From the NCBI RefSeq assembly GCF_002159835.1, contig NZ_NFJL01000008.1:1-64000 (forward strand): 64,000 nt of DNA, written 5' to 3'. Positions 63,790 to 64,000 of this stretch are shown piece by piece (positions within the stretch are counted from its first letter, which is position 1; each line of letters starts with the position of its first letter). Source of the DNA: Blautia sp. An249 (lineage in GTDB: Bacteria > Bacillota > Clostridia > Lachnospirales > Lachnospiraceae). Below the pieces are notes generated by a model that was not told the origin of the DNA, searched no databases, and worked only from the letters and a program-made list of their open reading frames with translations. A program made the translations under genes and the position numbers.

Positions 63790-63818
63790 GCATAGTCCGG
63801 AAAAAACAAGACATACTA
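63790..63818 (+). promoter_or_regulatory. Sigma-G/sigma-F promoter of the spoVA operon
   Basis: GCATA (63790-63794), 17 bp, CATACTA (63812-63818) matches the forespore consensus GHATR-N17/18-CATWMTA at every position. It lies 33 bp upstream of the spoVAA start. Confidence 0.85.
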
Positions 63819-63851
63819 AGGGGTAACAAAAGAATGAGAAAGGAGATTCTC

Positions 63852-64000
63852 ATGAGTAACACACTCTATATGCAGTTTGATAAAAATGTGGAAGTCCGTC
63901 ATCCTCATGTTTATCTGCAGGATGTGGCAGAGCTTTCCTGTACAGATCCGAAAGTGCTGGATCGGTGCCGGGTAATAAAAATCCTTCATCTGGATGAGAA
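63852..64000 (+). CDS. spoVAA: Stage V sporulation protein AA, 5' part
   Basis: The first 49 codons of spoVAA, running off the window. The readable start MSNTLYMQFDKNVEVRHPHV and DVAELSCTDPKVLDRCRVIK match the cytoplasmic N-terminal domain of SpoVAA, part of the SpoVA complex that moves dipicolinic acid across the forespore membrane. Start chosen at 63852 for RBS AAAGGAG; an ATG six codons earlier lacks one. The order sigF-spoVAA and the perfect forespore promoter support the call. Confidence 0.85.
   Translation, partial: MSNTLYMQFDKNVEVRHPHVYLQDVAELSCTDPKVLDRCRVIKILHLDE

Overview
The window reads as chromosomal DNA of a spore-forming, anaerobic, Lachnospiraceae-like Firmicute (Clostridia). 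The evidence is the spoIIAA-spoIIAB-sigF-spoVAA order at the right end, an alpha/beta-type spore protein gene, AddAB instead of RecBCD, a valS T-box leader, a CIRCE element, strong AGGAGG-type ribosome binding sites and moderate GC. I see no tRNA, rRNA, CRISPR array or prophage. Mobile DNA is limited to the 3' tip of a group II intron at the left edge, one clean MITE with target-site duplication, and a family of 34-nt palindromes.

Layout. 1-5350: intron tip, MBL-fold hydrolase, zinc-ribbon/WG-repeat protein, acetyltransferase, then a consensus promoter driving an aromatic-rich leader peptide and attenuator in front of a DRE-TIM aldolase, then a DinJ/RelE-type toxin-antitoxin pair. 5361-8958: CIRCE-controlled clpB with a DUF4250 gene, and deoC on the opposite strand. 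9111-14113: MarR regulator with a heterodimeric ABC exporter, and a small EamA-type transporter. 14318-19827: Asp/Ser-rich lipoprotein, methyltransferase, hslO, nadE and a small membrane protein. 19928-29355: addB-addA-ketopantoate reductase, convergent with an rRNA m5C methyltransferase. 29422-31868: PadR-controlled membrane-stress module (DUF1700, DUF4097, PspC) and a spore SASP with a sigma-G-like promoter.

31940-37763 (minus strand): LysR and PucR regulators next to a URO-D-type methyltransferase, a DASS carboxylate transporter and a short G3E GTPase. This looks like an undescribed catabolic cassette. 37922-42882: alpha/beta hydrolase pair, MITE, and a pcp-iadA-YfcC cluster for damaged (pyroglutamyl and isoaspartyl) peptides. 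42931-44167: thioredoxin and thioredoxin reductase. 44369-49696: a complete 2-aminoethylphosphonate uptake and degradation operon (ATPase, fused permease/binding protein, phnW, phnX). 49862-54253: MacB/FtsX-like ABC system with a giant coiled coil. 54275-62153: T-box-controlled valS, LTA-synthase-like protein, folC with an unusual overlapping leader, a 50-aa protein and a zinc-ribbon/TPR membrane protein. 62285-64000: the forespore sigma-F operon and the start of spoVA.

The most notable items are the aromatic attenuator in front of an aldolase of unknown substrate, the URO-D/DASS/G3E cassette, the MITE with perfect 8-bp duplication, the three 34-nt palindromes that each follow a terminator, and the terminator/promoter/Shine-Dalgarno overlap in front of folC. 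All functional calls rest on reading motifs and context; no database search was run.
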